Made by a program: the position numbers and the translations under genes. A DNA stretch of 64,000 bases from Endozoicomonas_A sp049275935 (GTDB lineage: Bacteria > Pseudomonadota > Gammaproteobacteria > Pseudomonadales > Endozoicomonadaceae). Location of the stretch: the NCBI RefSeq assembly GCF_049275935.1, contig NZ_CP184830.1, forward strand, positions 3,162,001 through 3,226,000, in the 5' to 3' direction. A model generated the notes under the pieces. That model was not told where the DNA came from. It saw only the letters and a program-made list of their open reading frames with translations, and searched no databases. Shown here one piece after another: positions 1 through 8,268 of the stretch. How positions within the stretch are numbered: position 1 is the first letter of the stretch; every line of letters starts with the position of its first letter.

Positions 1-1
1 A

Positions 2-346
2 AGTTACGACCCCGAGAAATCTACGGCGTCCACCTGGATCTTCAGGATTGCACGCAACCTCTGGATTGATCGGTTGAGAAAGGAAAAAGCGGACTTGATG
101 ACGCCGTTAGATAATTATCCGGAAAGCCATTTTGAGCCAGCCATGGCGGAGCTTGATTCAGAAAAGATCAAGTCCGCTCTCAAGAGCCTGCCTCAACAAC
201 AGGCTCAGTTGGTGTATAAGGTCTACTACGAAGGAAAAAGCCACCGGGAAATTTCTGAAGACATGGACATGCCTCTGGGCAGTGTCAAGTCAGGCTTGAG
301 ACTGGCTTTCAACAAACTTCGTAGTCAGGCGGGAGGGTTAAAATGA
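2..346 (+). CDS. ECF-type RNA polymerase sigma factor (5' end outside window)
   Basis: The reading frame is already open at the window edge, so the start codon lies upstream. The visible part begins in sigma region 2 (STWIFRIARNLWIDRLR, the -10 recognition helix) and ends in region 4, where KSHREISEDMDMPLGSVKS is the helix-turn-helix that reads the -35 box. These features are typical of group 4 (ECF) sigma factors. The stop overlaps the start of the next gene as ATGA, so the pair is translationally coupled. The downstream product is a ChrR-like anti-sigma factor, which suggests a stress-responsive sigma held inactive by its zinc-binding partner (the ECF11/RpoE-ChrR type is the closest known model; that subgroup is inference). 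Confidence 0.93.
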   Translation, partial: SYDPEKSTASTWIFRIARNLWIDRLRKEKADLMTPLDNYPESHFEPAMAELDSEKIKSALKSLPQQQAQLVYKVYYEGKSHREISEDMDMPLGSVKSGLRLAFNKLRSQAGGLK

Positions 347-996
347 CTACACATCATCCTGACCTCAGCACCCTGATGAGCTACTCTGCGGGCAGTCTGC
401 CTGATGCCATTGCTACTGTGGTTGCTGCTCATCTGAGTGTTTGCAGTCATTGCAGACAACAGGTTCAGGAAGCTGAACAAGTCGGTATCAGTTTACTGGA
501 AGAGTTAGAACCAGCACCCATGTCTGACCATGCTAAAGACGACATTCTTGCCCTGCTTGATGAGATTGAGCAGGCTCCCGTCAGTAGCAGAGAGGAGCGG
601 GATGTTCCGGTTGATGCCGATATACCGGCTCCTTTCAGACCCTTGCTCGGCTATTACCTGGACGATCTGCATTGGCGGTACATGGCTCCGGGCCTGAAGC
701 AATTCTTACTGCCAGCGTCTGGTGGCAGCAACCTGCGGTTGTTAAAGATCGCACCTGGCACCTGCATGCCTTCCCACGGGCATACCGGCTCAGAACTTAC
801 CATGGTATTGAGAGGTTCCTATTCGGATGAGCTGGGTCGATTCTGCGCTGGAGATGTAGCCGATCTGGACCCGGACGTTCAACATCAACCGGTGGCAGAC
901 ACCGGCGAAGACTGCATTTGTCTGATTGCCACTGATGCACCTTTACGATTCAATGGTCTCGTTCCCAGGCTTCTGCAACCCTTCTTCCAGCTTTGA
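343..996 (+). CDS. ChrR-like zinc anti-sigma factor with C-terminal cupin
   Basis: This 217-residue protein has the two-domain plan of ChrR. The N-terminal anti-sigma domain carries the zinc motif HLSVCSHC (Hx3Cx2C, about residues 30-37). The C-terminal cupin carries PSHGHTGSELTMVLRG (about residues 144-159), with the His and Glu residues that bind metal in the family. In characterised systems the zinc domain sequesters the cognate sigma factor, and the cupin senses the inducing signal such as singlet oxygen or peroxides. The 4-bp ATGA overlap with the sigma gene supports a cognate pair. No membrane segment is visible, so the protein should be cytoplasmic. Confidence 0.88.
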   Translation: MTTHHPDLSTLMSYSAGSLPDAIATVVAAHLSVCSHCRQQVQEAEQVGISLLEELEPAPMSDHAKDDILALLDEIEQAPVSSREERDVPVDADIPAPFRPLLGYYLDDLHWRYMAPGLKQFLLPASGGSNLRLLKIAPGTCMPSHGHTGSELTMVLRGSYSDELGRFCAGDVADLDPDVQHQPVADTGEDCICLIATDAPLRFNGLVPRLLQPFFQL

Positions 997-1035
997 GTTG
1001 AGTCATTTTACAGTCAGTCTTCCGGGATGCATGGG

Positions 1036-1201
1036 TTATCCACACTCTTTGCATTCCGACGACTGAATCTAAACGACAGCCTTAAAGTATCTACATAAAT
1101 AGTTGGTTGTTTTTTGATCAGTTGACAAAAAAACCGTTTAATGAGGCTTCCAGATGTATCCAGAAAGAAGTCACAAGGTTATCCACAATATTTGTGGATA
1201 A
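1036..1201. promoter_or_regulatory. Three consensus DnaA-box 9-mers, two as an inverted pair
   Basis: TTATCCACA occurs at 1036-1044 and at 1179-1187, and its complement TGTGGATAA at 1193-1201. The last two are inverted and 5 bp apart. These match the strong DnaA-box consensus exactly. They lie in the 221-bp gap between the anti-sigma gene and the convergent methyltransferase gene, where no gene is visible. Whether DnaA binds here is inference. Confidence 0.5.
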
Positions 1202-1217
1202 TGAAACATAACTGTCA

Positions 1218-2312
1218 TCATCGTGCAGATATGACGTGGTATTCCAGCAATCCCCGGTGTTGCATCCAGCGGATAAACCAGACCAGCAGCCGCAAACGAA
1301 TCCAGACTTTTGGACGGGTAACAGGCGACAGTTGACGATAGTGCTGCGAGAACCAGAAGCAGAAGCCCGAAAGAACATCCTGGCTGATGTCCAGACACTC
1401 AACTTTTTCAAAGCCCGCTTCTTTAAGATGGAATTCATACTTTTGCCGAACCATTAAGCCTTTCACAGAAATACCACAGGGTCTTGCCAGCAGGTTTACC
1501 ATTCTTCGTTCCATGGGATTCCTGAAAGGGCGGCTGAGTATCATATCGGTCAGGGTAAGGCTGCCGCCATCCTTAAGGACTTTTCTGGCGTTGTTGAAAA
1601 AACGCGATTTGTTATCAAACTGGTAAGCGCAATCAAGGGCCAGCAATTTGTCAAAAGAATCAGCCTCCAGCTTCGCCAGCTCCAGCTCGTGGCCTCTTAC
1701 CAGCTTTAGCTGGTCATAGTGATCACACTGGTCCTGGGCGCTTGCCAGCAGTTGCTCTGTTTCTGCCAATGCGGTGAGTGAATCAACCTGATAATAATCG
1801 AGCCAGACCAAAAGCTGATCGTTGCTGGAGAAACCCACATCCAGCACCTTATCCTGATTGGAGAGGCAGGCTTTATCGGCAAGCAGACCTGCCAGCTCGG
1901 AACAGGCATGACCATAATCGGAAGTCTCGCGCCAATAACCGATCAGCCTCCAGCCGGAGGAAGTTGATACACCACTGTTCAAAAGCCACTGATCAGCCAG
2001 CATGCCACGCTCTCCATTAGAAGGGGGCCACCAGATATTGACGATCAGACTGATCAGCTGGGACAAAAGTCCTGACATTACCAGCCAAGTTAACAGGATG
2101 CCTGAAAGAAATGCGAAGATGGTCATAGAATATAAATTATTAATTCCTTTGGATAAGCCTGTATGTCCGCACAGAGCTCGGGCAGTTAGCTGATAATAGT
2201 GAGATCCTTCTTCTATTGCCAGCGGCAAACCGGGAGGCCATAGCCGTTTGCTGACGGACACTGTCACTATCAACAGGGAAGTATGGAGCACCTCTGATAA
2301 CCAAACAGGCAC
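1218..2312 (-). CDS. Putative SAM-dependent methyltransferase with N-terminal membrane segments
   Basis: The C-terminal half resembles class I SAM-dependent methyltransferases (Methyltransf_11 type): VLDVGFSSND stands at the motif I position, FDKLLALDCAYQF resembles motif IV, and VLKDGGSLTLTDM resembles post-motif VI. Motif I is degenerate, since the usual DxGxGxG is DVGFSSN, so SAM binding may be altered. About 130 N-terminal residues include hydrophobic stretches (for example FAFLSGILLTWLVMSGLLSQ) that suggest membrane association. The substrate cannot be inferred. The gene is convergent with the sigma/anti-sigma pair and divergent from ybiT. The true start could lie at an internal Met. Confidence 0.72.
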   Translation of the reverse strand: MPVWLSEVLHTSLLIVTVSVSKRLWPPGLPLAIEEGSHYYQLTARALCGHTGLSKGINNLYSMTIFAFLSGILLTWLVMSGLLSQLISLIVNIWWPPSNGERGMLADQWLLNSGVSTSSGWRLIGYWRETSDYGHACSELAGLLADKACLSNQDKVLDVGFSSNDQLLVWLDYYQVDSLTALAETEQLLASAQDQCDHYDQLKLVRGHELELAKLEADSFDKLLALDCAYQFDNKSRFFNNARKVLKDGGSLTLTDMILSRPFRNPMERRMVNLLARPCGISVKGLMVRQKYEFHLKEAGFEKVECLDISQDVLSGFCFWFSQHYRQLSPVTRPKVWIRLRLLVWFIRWMQHRGLLEYHVISAR

Positions 2313-2394
2313 ATTTGTGTAATAATTGGCGGTTTATCTTTTAAATGATGTATAGGCTGTCTGGTCAGGCAGATCGCCAAGGGGGAGCTAGGTT

Positions 2395-3993
2395 ATGCTG
2401 ATAACGTCTAATGTGACCATGCAATTCGGGGACAAACCCCTCTTTGAAGATATCTCCGTCAAGTTTGGCGACGGCAACCGTTACGGTCTGATCGGTGCTA
2501 ACGGTTGTGGTAAGTCCACCTTGATGAAAATTATCAGTGGCGAACTGGAACCCTCTGCCGGCAATGTCAGCTACGATCCCAACGAGCGTATTGCAAAGCT
2601 GAACCAGGATCAGTTCGCCTATGAAGAAAACACGGTGATTGATACCGTGATCATGGGCCATGCCGAACTCTGGAAGGTCAAGGAAGAGCGTGACCGCATT
2701 TATGCCAAGGCTGACATGACAGAAGAAGAAGGTATGCGTGTCGCAGATCTGGAAGTTCTGTTTGGTGAAATGGACGGTTATTCCGCCGAAGCCCGTGCCG
2801 GTGAACTGCTGCTGGGCCTGGATATTCCTCTGGAGCAACACTATGGTCCAATGAGTGCTGTTGCCCCGGGCTGGAAGCTCCGTGTTCTGTTGGCTCAGGT
2901 ATTGTTTGCCGATCCGGACATCATGCTGCTGGACGAACCCACCAACAACCTGGACATCAATGCGATCCGCTGGCTGGAAGGGGTACTCAAGCAGCGCGAC
3001 TGCACCATGATCATTATTTCCCACGACCGTCACTTCCTGAACAGTGTCTGCACCCACATGGCTGATCTGGACTACGGTGAGCTGCGAACGTTCCCGGGTA
3101 ATTACGACGAGTACATGATTGCGGCTACCCAGGCTCGTGAGCGTATGCAGGCTGATAATGCCAAGAAGAAAGCCCAGATTGCGGAGCTCCAGAGTTTTGT
3201 CAGTCGCTTTTCTGCCAATGCTTCCAAAGCCAAACAGGCGACCTCCAGGGCCAGGCTGATCGACAAGATCAAGCTCGAAGAGGTTAAACCTTCCAGCCGA
3301 CAGAATCCGTTTATCCGTTTTGAACAGGAAAAGAAACTGTTCCGCAATGCGCTGGTGATGGAAAAAATGTCCCAGGGTTACCAGGACAACATGCTGTTCA
3401 ACGACGTTGAACTGATGGTTGAAGTGGGTGAGCGCATTGCCATCATTGGTCAGAACGGTATTGGCAAGTCCACACTGCTGCATACTCTGGCCGGTAAGAT
3501 GGCACCGAAGGGAGGCACTATCCAGTGGTCAGAAAACGCTGATATCGGTTACTACGCCCAGAACCACAGCGACGAGTTCGATAAGGATATGAACCTGTAC
3601 GACTGGATGAGTCAATGGATGAACGAAGGCGACGATGAGCAGGTGATCCGTGGTGTTCTGGGCCGTATGCTGTTCTCCCAGAGCGACATCAAAAAGTCCG
3701 TCCGCGTTATTTCCGGTGGTGAGCAGGGCCGTATGTTGTTCGGCAAACTGATTCAACAAAAACCGAACGTATTGCTGATGGATGAGCCGACTAACCACAT
3801 GGATATGGAATCCATTGAATCTCTGAACCTGGCGTTGGAAAACTATCCGGGCACACTGATCTTTGTCAGCCATGATCGTCAGTTTGTATCGTCTCTGGCG
3901 ACCCGCATCATTGAAATCACAGAAAATGGCATCGTCGATTTCCACGGAACTTATGACGATTACCTGCGCAAGCAGGGGGTTGTTGAAGAATAA
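2395..3993 (+). CDS. ybiT: ABC-F family ATPase, YbiT type
   Basis: This 532-residue protein has two fused nucleotide-binding domains and no membrane domain, as in ABC-F translation factors. Walker A is GANGCGKS at about residues 34-41 and GQNGIGKS at about 352-359. Walker B is followed by LLDEPTNNLD and LMDEPTNHMD. The first signature motif is the unusual MSAVAPGWKLRVLLAQ that marks YbiT; the second is ISGGEQGRMLFG. Between the domains lies the charged, helical P-site tRNA-interaction linker (about residues 245-310). ABC-F proteins bind the ribosomal E site and modulate translation. Length matches YbiT (about 530 residues). A hairpin terminator follows the stop. Confidence 0.95.
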   Translation: MLITSNVTMQFGDKPLFEDISVKFGDGNRYGLIGANGCGKSTLMKIISGELEPSAGNVSYDPNERIAKLNQDQFAYEENTVIDTVIMGHAELWKVKEERDRIYAKADMTEEEGMRVADLEVLFGEMDGYSAEARAGELLLGLDIPLEQHYGPMSAVAPGWKLRVLLAQVLFADPDIMLLDEPTNNLDINAIRWLEGVLKQRDCTMIIISHDRHFLNSVCTHMADLDYGELRTFPGNYDEYMIAATQARERMQADNAKKKAQIAELQSFVSRFSANASKAKQATSRARLIDKIKLEEVKPSSRQNPFIRFEQEKKLFRNALVMEKMSQGYQDNMLFNDVELMVEVGERIAIIGQNGIGKSTLLHTLAGKMAPKGGTIQWSENADIGYYAQNHSDEFDKDMNLYDWMSQWMNEGDDEQVIRGVLGRMLFSQSDIKKSVRVISGGEQGRMLFGKLIQQKPNVLLMDEPTNHMDMESIESLNLALENYPGTLIFVSHDRQFVSSLATRIIEITENGIVDFHGTYDDYLRKQGVVEE

Positions 3994-4003
3994 GTGATTA
4001 ATG

Positions 4004-4022
4004 GGGCAGAGGGCCTCTGCCC
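4004..4022 (+). terminator. Rho-independent-like hairpin after ybiT
   Basis: GGGCAGAGG at 4004-4012 pairs perfectly with CCTCTGCCC at 4014-4022 and is followed by TTATATT. It lies between the convergent ybiT and FKBP genes and may serve both. Confidence 0.65.
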
Positions 4023-4040
4023 TTATATTGAATGAATGGT

Positions 4041-4523
4041 TTATTCGATACCCAGCAGCTCCACATCAAAGATCAGCGCAGAGTTGCCGGGGATTTTACC
4101 GGCACCCCCGCTGCCGTATGCCAGATTGGCAGGAATAAACAGTCGGAACTTGTCGCCTACCGACATCCGTTGCAGACCTTCGGTCCAGCCCGGAATCACC
4201 TGATTCAGTCCAAAAGAAATCGGCTGTCCACGGTCTACAGAACTGTCAAACACCTGACCATTAATTAACGTACCGTGATAGTGCACTTTCACTTTGCTGG
4301 TGGCTGTGGGGTGATCGGAATCTTCACCCTTCTCAAGAATCTTGTACTGCAATCCGGACTCTGTAGTCATCACGCCTTCTTCATTCTGGTTTTTTTCCAG
4401 AAAAGCCTGACCCTGAACCAGGGCCTCCTGAGCCAGTTGTTTTTTCTGGTCAAAGCGGCGTTTGCCCCAGAACAAGATGACAGCAATAAAAACAATGAGG
4501 ATAGCAGTAGACACAAGGATCAC
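4041..4523 (-). CDS. FKBP-type peptidyl-prolyl cis-trans isomerase, membrane-anchored
   Basis: An N-terminal hydrophobic helix (ILVSTAILIVFIAVILFW) is followed by a short linker and a complete FKBP domain (about residues 55-160). Visible family residues include VKVHYHGTLINGQVFDSS, FGLNQVIPGWTEGLQ and FIPANLAYGSGGAG. FKBP proteins catalyse cis-trans isomerisation of X-Pro bonds, and the anchor suggests action on proteins at the inner membrane or in the periplasm. The start is GTG; the frame continues to 4575 without an ATG, and no strong ribosome-binding site is visible. An exact DnaA-box 9-mer (4530-4538) sits immediately upstream of the start. Confidence 0.88.
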   Translation of the reverse strand: MILVSTAILIVFIAVILFWGKRRFDQKKQLAQEALVQGQAFLEKNQNEEGVMTTESGLQYKILEKGEDSDHPTATSKVKVHYHGTLINGQVFDSSVDRGQPISFGLNQVIPGWTEGLQRMSVGDKFRLFIPANLAYGSGGAGKIPGNSALIFDVELLGIE

Positions 4524-4580
4524 CCGATCTGTGGATAAGTCGATGAAAAATACCTTATCCGGACAGCTAACTCAAAAATA

Positions 4581-4898
4581 TCAGCCTCCTATCTCCGCTT
4601 CCCTGTCGGTTTCTGCGGGCTCAGGTTTAGGGTTAACCAGCTTTTCCTCTTTGGGCCATTGTCCACTCTGTTTTCGGGTCCCCATAAAAAGAACAGCAAC
4701 CATACCCACCAGAATCAGCCCCATCTGAACCATAAAGATCAGCATGATCAGCGGCAACATCAGTACAAACAGGCCCGTGAGAATAACGGTGCCGAGAATT
4801 GCTTTAAACGGGCTGATGGCAGCGCCATTACGCTGCTCAAAAAAAGCAGTCTTAACGTGAATGAAGTCATTTTTTAATTGATTGAGCCATTTTTCCAT
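4581..4898 (-). CDS. Small membrane protein of unknown function
   Basis: This 105-residue protein has a charged N-terminal helix (MEKWLNQLKNDFIHVKTAFF), then two closely spaced hydrophobic segments (about residues 33-71) and a hydrophilic C-tail rich in Pro, Glu and Lys. I do not recognise a family. It lies upstream of the FKBP gene on the same strand and could share a transcript with it. A further DnaA-box 9-mer (4949-4957) lies in its upstream region. Confidence 0.6.
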   Translation of the reverse strand: MEKWLNQLKNDFIHVKTAFFEQRNGAAISPFKAILGTVILTGLFVLMLPLIMLIFMVQMGLILVGMVAVLFMGTRKQSGQWPKEEKLVNPKPEPAETDREAEIGG

Positions 4899-5066
4899 GA
4901 TTTACCTCGATCAGGGAGGAAGTTAGTCATGGCTCAAGTGTAGAGGGTTGTGGATAAACAGATCGTGTCCGGTAGATTAAAGTTTGTTCATCGAAAAGGG
5001 TTGTGTTTTTAAAGGACAGGAGTTGCCACTGGCCGGTGAAGGACTGTTTTGACGAAGATTACTGGC

Positions 5067-5477
5067 TTAGTCTGATCCCCCGTTACCTCTGCTCCAGTCA
5101 TAAAGCAAAATGCCAACTCGAGGTGAATATACGCATGCTGCCAGACCTCCATAGATTAAAGCACCTCTCAACGCCCTGATGTGGGGTGATCCATGGTAAA
5201 TACAATACCCTGTAACAGCGCCTATGAATGCGTGTGGAGTCACAGTAAAAACAACAACTCCCGTTCCGAACAATGCCGCAAAAGTATTCACCAAGCTTTT
5301 CGGAGTGTATAAACCCCACAAAATGGTTTTTTTGCTGTAGCTGTCAGGACCAAAGTTGTCATCATCATCGCAGCAGCCATAATTGTAATTGCCATGATCA
5401 CTGCTGCCACTGGAGAAGACAGCGCCTGAGAAAATAATCACATATCCAAGCATTATGACAAACAGGAAGTTTTTCAT
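5067..5477 (-). CDS. Putative exported small protein, paralogue of the gene at 5763-6209
   Basis: The protein begins with a signal-peptide-like segment (MKNFLFVIMLGYVIIFSG). A Cys/Asp-rich patch (GCCDDDDNFG) follows, then two hydrophobic helices around the motif GSPHIRALRGALIYGGLAAC. The neighbour at 5763-6209 has the same start and the same GSPHIRAL core, so the two are tandem paralogues. The family is not recognised. The pattern suggests an exported protein that associates with a membrane. Confidence 0.6.
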   Translation of the reverse strand: MKNFLFVIMLGYVIIFSGAVFSSGSSDHGNYNYGCCDDDDNFGPDSYSKKTILWGLYTPKSLVNTFAALFGTGVVVFTVTPHAFIGAVTGYCIYHGSPHIRALRGALIYGGLAACVYSPRVGILLYDWSRGNGGSD

Positions 5478-5762
5478 TAGATGATCTCAATGGCCATTAG
5501 TTCCTGATTGAACACGCAGGATAGCATTTGACTGAAAGCTTGCAAGCCGGGCTGCTTTGAGCGTGATTGAAAAAATTATTGAACCATCGTCCAAGCTAAG
5601 AAGGTTCTGATTGGAATCAGCATCTTTGGTGAAAAGGCAAGAAAGAAACGAAAGCTACCTTGAGAGTCAGGCAGCAGGTTATATATTGTGCAAGGAACAA
5701 TAGAGGTTATCGACGCTTTAAGCCAGGGAGATTAAGAAATATACGGGTGATCTGTTTTTCTT

Positions 5763-6209
5763 TCAGTGCGACCCCTCTTTTACATTATCTATGCGGCAAT
5801 TATAAAGCATAACGCCAGCTGCAGTTGAAAATGCACATGCTGATAGCCCTCCCAGAATTGCAGCACCCTTCAACGCCCTGATGTGGGGTGATCCAGAGAA
5901 AAAATAATAGCCTCCAGCAGCGCCTAGACATGCACGTGGAATAACCCAATAAACAACAAGCCCCATTGCGTGCAATGCCAGCAAGGTCCTCCTCAAGCTT
6001 ATCTCATCGTATAAACCCCACAACATGGGTTCTCGATTGTGGCTGTGAGGGACGACGTAGTCATCATTGGAGTTTTCCTCATCGTATAAACCTGACAACA
6101 TGGGTTTTTGATCGTAGCTGCGAGGGACGACGCAGACGTCATTAGAGCGGGCAGTGCTTGAGAAAACACTCGTATACCCAAGCATTATTACAAACAGGTA
6201 ATTCTTCAT
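5763..6209 (-). CDS. Putative exported small protein, paralogue of the gene at 5067-5477
   Basis: The start (MKNYLFVIMLGYTSVFSS) and the C-terminal core (GSPHIRALKGAAILGGLSAC) match the downstream paralogue. An internal duplication is visible near the N-terminus: SYDQKPMLSGLYDEENSN is followed by SHNREPMLWGLYDEISLR. This echoes a single KKTILWGLYTP in the paralogue, so this copy has an extra repeat. No known domain is recognised. The 285 bp between the two genes and the 199 bp before hipB hold no other gene. Confidence 0.6.
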   Translation of the reverse strand: MKNYLFVIMLGYTSVFSSTARSNDVCVVPRSYDQKPMLSGLYDEENSNDDYVVPHSHNREPMLWGLYDEISLRRTLLALHAMGLVVYWVIPRACLGAAGGYYFFSGSPHIRALKGAAILGGLSACAFSTAAGVMLYNCRIDNVKEGSH

Positions 6210-6331
6210 AAAGCGACCTCAATGGTAATTAATTCATGATTGGACATGAAAAAATAGCATTTGACTGAAAACTTGCAATTCTGGCTGCTTTGGGTCTGAT
6301 TCAATGGATTGGAAAATTGTAAAGCAATACA

Positions 6332-6391
6332 TTAGTTGCTTTTCTCAAAAATGAAACTAATATGTTTCTTTATAGCTAACAAAGCAACTAG
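6332..6391. promoter_or_regulatory. Nested inverted repeats upstream of hipBA, likely HipB operators
   Basis: TTAGTTGCTTT at 6332-6342 and AAAGCAACTAG at 6381-6391 form an inverted repeat (10 of 11 bases pair). Inside it GAAAC (6353-6357) and GTTTC (6364-6368) form a second one. The pair sits directly upstream of the hipB start, where HipB-type antitoxins bind to autoregulate. The binding itself is inference. Confidence 0.55.
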
Positions 6392-6408
6392 TAAGTTGAC
6401 AAGATGAT

Positions 6409-6762
6409 ATGGATACTTTGCTTCAGCAACTTAAAAAAAGGCGCTTGGATTTAGGTCTGAAACAAAACGACATGTTGCTGCGTGTTGGTGTTTCCCGCCA
6501 GCAATATCAGCGCCTGGAGTCCAAAGGGAATCCACGGCTTGACACGCTCCAATTGATAGCAAAGGGCTTAAATAGTGAAGTAGTGCTTATACCCAAAGAG
6601 AAGCTTGGGGCGGTTCTGACCGTCCTGGGGAGAAGCGTTAACGAAGAGCAGGAGGCAGGATCTGAAGGCGTTAGCTCAGGCCAAAGAGATCAGTCTAATT
6701 CAGTGAACAAGAAAAGCTTGTTTGATGATCCGTGGCAAGATTTGCTTGGAGATGATTCGTGA
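6409..6762 (+). CDS. hipB: HipB-like XRE antitoxin/repressor
   Basis: A compact XRE helix-turn-helix covers about residues 6-60 (LKKRRLDLGLKQNDMLLRVG, then VSRQQYQRLESKGNPRLDTL). A hydrophilic tail of about 40 residues follows (EEQEAGSEGVSSGQRDQ...), longer than in E. coli HipB. The stop overlaps the GTG start of hipA (GTGA), the usual coupling for this module. HipB neutralises the HipA kinase and represses the operon by binding upstream palindromes; two such palindromes are visible before the gene. Confidence 0.9.
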   Translation: MDTLLQQLKKRRLDLGLKQNDMLLRVGVSRQQYQRLESKGNPRLDTLQLIAKGLNSEVVLIPKEKLGAVLTVLGRSVNEEQEAGSEGVSSGQRDQSNSVNKKSLFDDPWQDLLGDDS

Positions 6763-8027
6763 GCAACGATGTTAACGTCATTAAGCTGACACTTCATGGA
6801 GAGTGCGTGGGTTATTTGGCTGGCTACCAGAGTGGTAGGAATGTACTTTTTTTTGCCGATGAATTTAGCAGTAATATTCATCGGTCAACGTTTAGCCTGA
6901 TCACCCATCCTGCATTTCCTCATTCTGATAAATTGATGTCAGAGCCTTGGGCACGAAATCAACGCTTGCATCCAACGCTATCAAATTTATTACCAGAAGG
7001 ATCGCTGCGAGAACTCATTGCACAGGGATTAAAGGTGCATATTGATAATGAATTTCAAATCTTCTCTTATCTGGGGGAAGATTTGCCCGGAGCAATCATT
7101 GCCACACCATTAGAGCCAGAACACGTACCTGATGATGTTGTATCCCTTATTTCCAGAGGTCATTATCGAAATGCGAAAGTGATTAAGTTCGAAAAATTAG
7201 AACGAGAAAATAAATTTTCCCTGGCAGGCGTCCAGATGAAGTTTTCAATGGAAGAAAAGGATGGGCGTTATAACCTTTGTAAATCCGGGGTTTTAGGCGA
7301 TTGGATTATAAAAACGCCATCAACAAAATATAGAGATGTTCCTGTTAATGAATATTCGGCGATGACTCTGGCATCCATAGCGGGTATTGATATACCGGAA
7401 ATCAAGCTGGTTGATATGGGACAGTTGGATAACCTGCCACAAATCAATTTACCTGAAGAATCCCTTGCTTTTGCGATAAAGCGTTTTGATCGAAAAAAGA
7501 GCAGGCGAGTTCATATGGAAGACTTCGCACAAGTATTGGTGAAGTATCCCCATGAAAAATATCGCACCGCAAACTATGAACAGATTGCCAGGGTCTTGTA
7601 CGAGTTTTCTGGTGATGCATTAACAGATGTACAGCAGTTCGCAAGACGACTGTTAGTGAATATTTTGTTGGCAAATGGTGACGCGCATTTAAAAAACTGG
7701 AGTCTTTTATACGAAGACAAGGTGACACCACGGCTATCTCCTGCTTATGACATAGTAACGACAAATGTGTATATCGATGGGGAGCGAAACTTTGCTTTGA
7801 ATTTGGGAAAAACAAAAGATTGGTATGCTGTATCATTCTCAAACTTCAAGGCGTGGTCAGAAAAATCGGGCATACCATGGCGAGCAGTAAGGCCTCATCT
7901 AGAAGATGTAATGTATAGGGCCCGAACATTGTGGCATTCCGCTATTAAAGAACTTCCGATGAATGTGAAACACAAAGAAAAGTTAACAGAGCATTGGAAA
8001 AACTTGCATCAGGATTTCAGGCTGTAA
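6759..8027 (+). CDS. hipA: HipA-type serine/threonine protein kinase toxin
   Basis: This 422-residue protein has the HipA plan: an N-terminal subdomain, then FSLAGVQMKFSM (counterpart of the family's AGxQxK segment), VNEYSAMTLASIAG, and FAIKRFDRKKSRRVHMEDF. The catalytic loop LANGDAHLKNWS holds the putative catalytic Asp, and SPAYDIV holds the metal-binding Asp of the DFG-like segment. HipA of E. coli phosphorylates glutamyl-tRNA synthetase and causes growth arrest. All core residues appear present, so the toxin may be active. Start is GTG, overlapping hipB by 4 bp. The next 241 bp hold no gene. Confidence 0.93.
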   Translation: MSNDVNVIKLTLHGECVGYLAGYQSGRNVLFFADEFSSNIHRSTFSLITHPAFPHSDKLMSEPWARNQRLHPTLSNLLPEGSLRELIAQGLKVHIDNEFQIFSYLGEDLPGAIIATPLEPEHVPDDVVSLISRGHYRNAKVIKFEKLERENKFSLAGVQMKFSMEEKDGRYNLCKSGVLGDWIIKTPSTKYRDVPVNEYSAMTLASIAGIDIPEIKLVDMGQLDNLPQINLPEESLAFAIKRFDRKKSRRVHMEDFAQVLVKYPHEKYRTANYEQIARVLYEFSGDALTDVQQFARRLLVNILLANGDAHLKNWSLLYEDKVTPRLSPAYDIVTTNVYIDGERNFALNLGKTKDWYAVSFSNFKAWSEKSGIPWRAVRPHLEDVMYRARTLWHSAIKELPMNVKHKEKLTEHWKNLHQDFRL

Positions 8028-8268
8028 ACCTATCTTGATGAAGAAAAGTGACAGAAGGGGCATGGCCTCACGTATTGCTCAGCGGATGGTCTGCCATCTT
8101 CCCAGCTATCAAGACACTGCGATGGTGCTAGTGGCAATGGTGTCTACAAACTTTTTTTGCGGCAACCTTTGGTTTGTTTCTGAAGGCAAATTACAGTTAT
8201 TTTTTTGATTTGCCATTTTTCTGGTCTATTAATTAATCTCCACAAAATTAAATTGTATAGACCGAATA

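Noticed and set aside
2365..3483. Long minus-strand open frame of 372 codons opposite ybiT
   Set aside because: It mirrors the codons of ybiT, whose protein is unmistakable; the antisense translation shows no domain.
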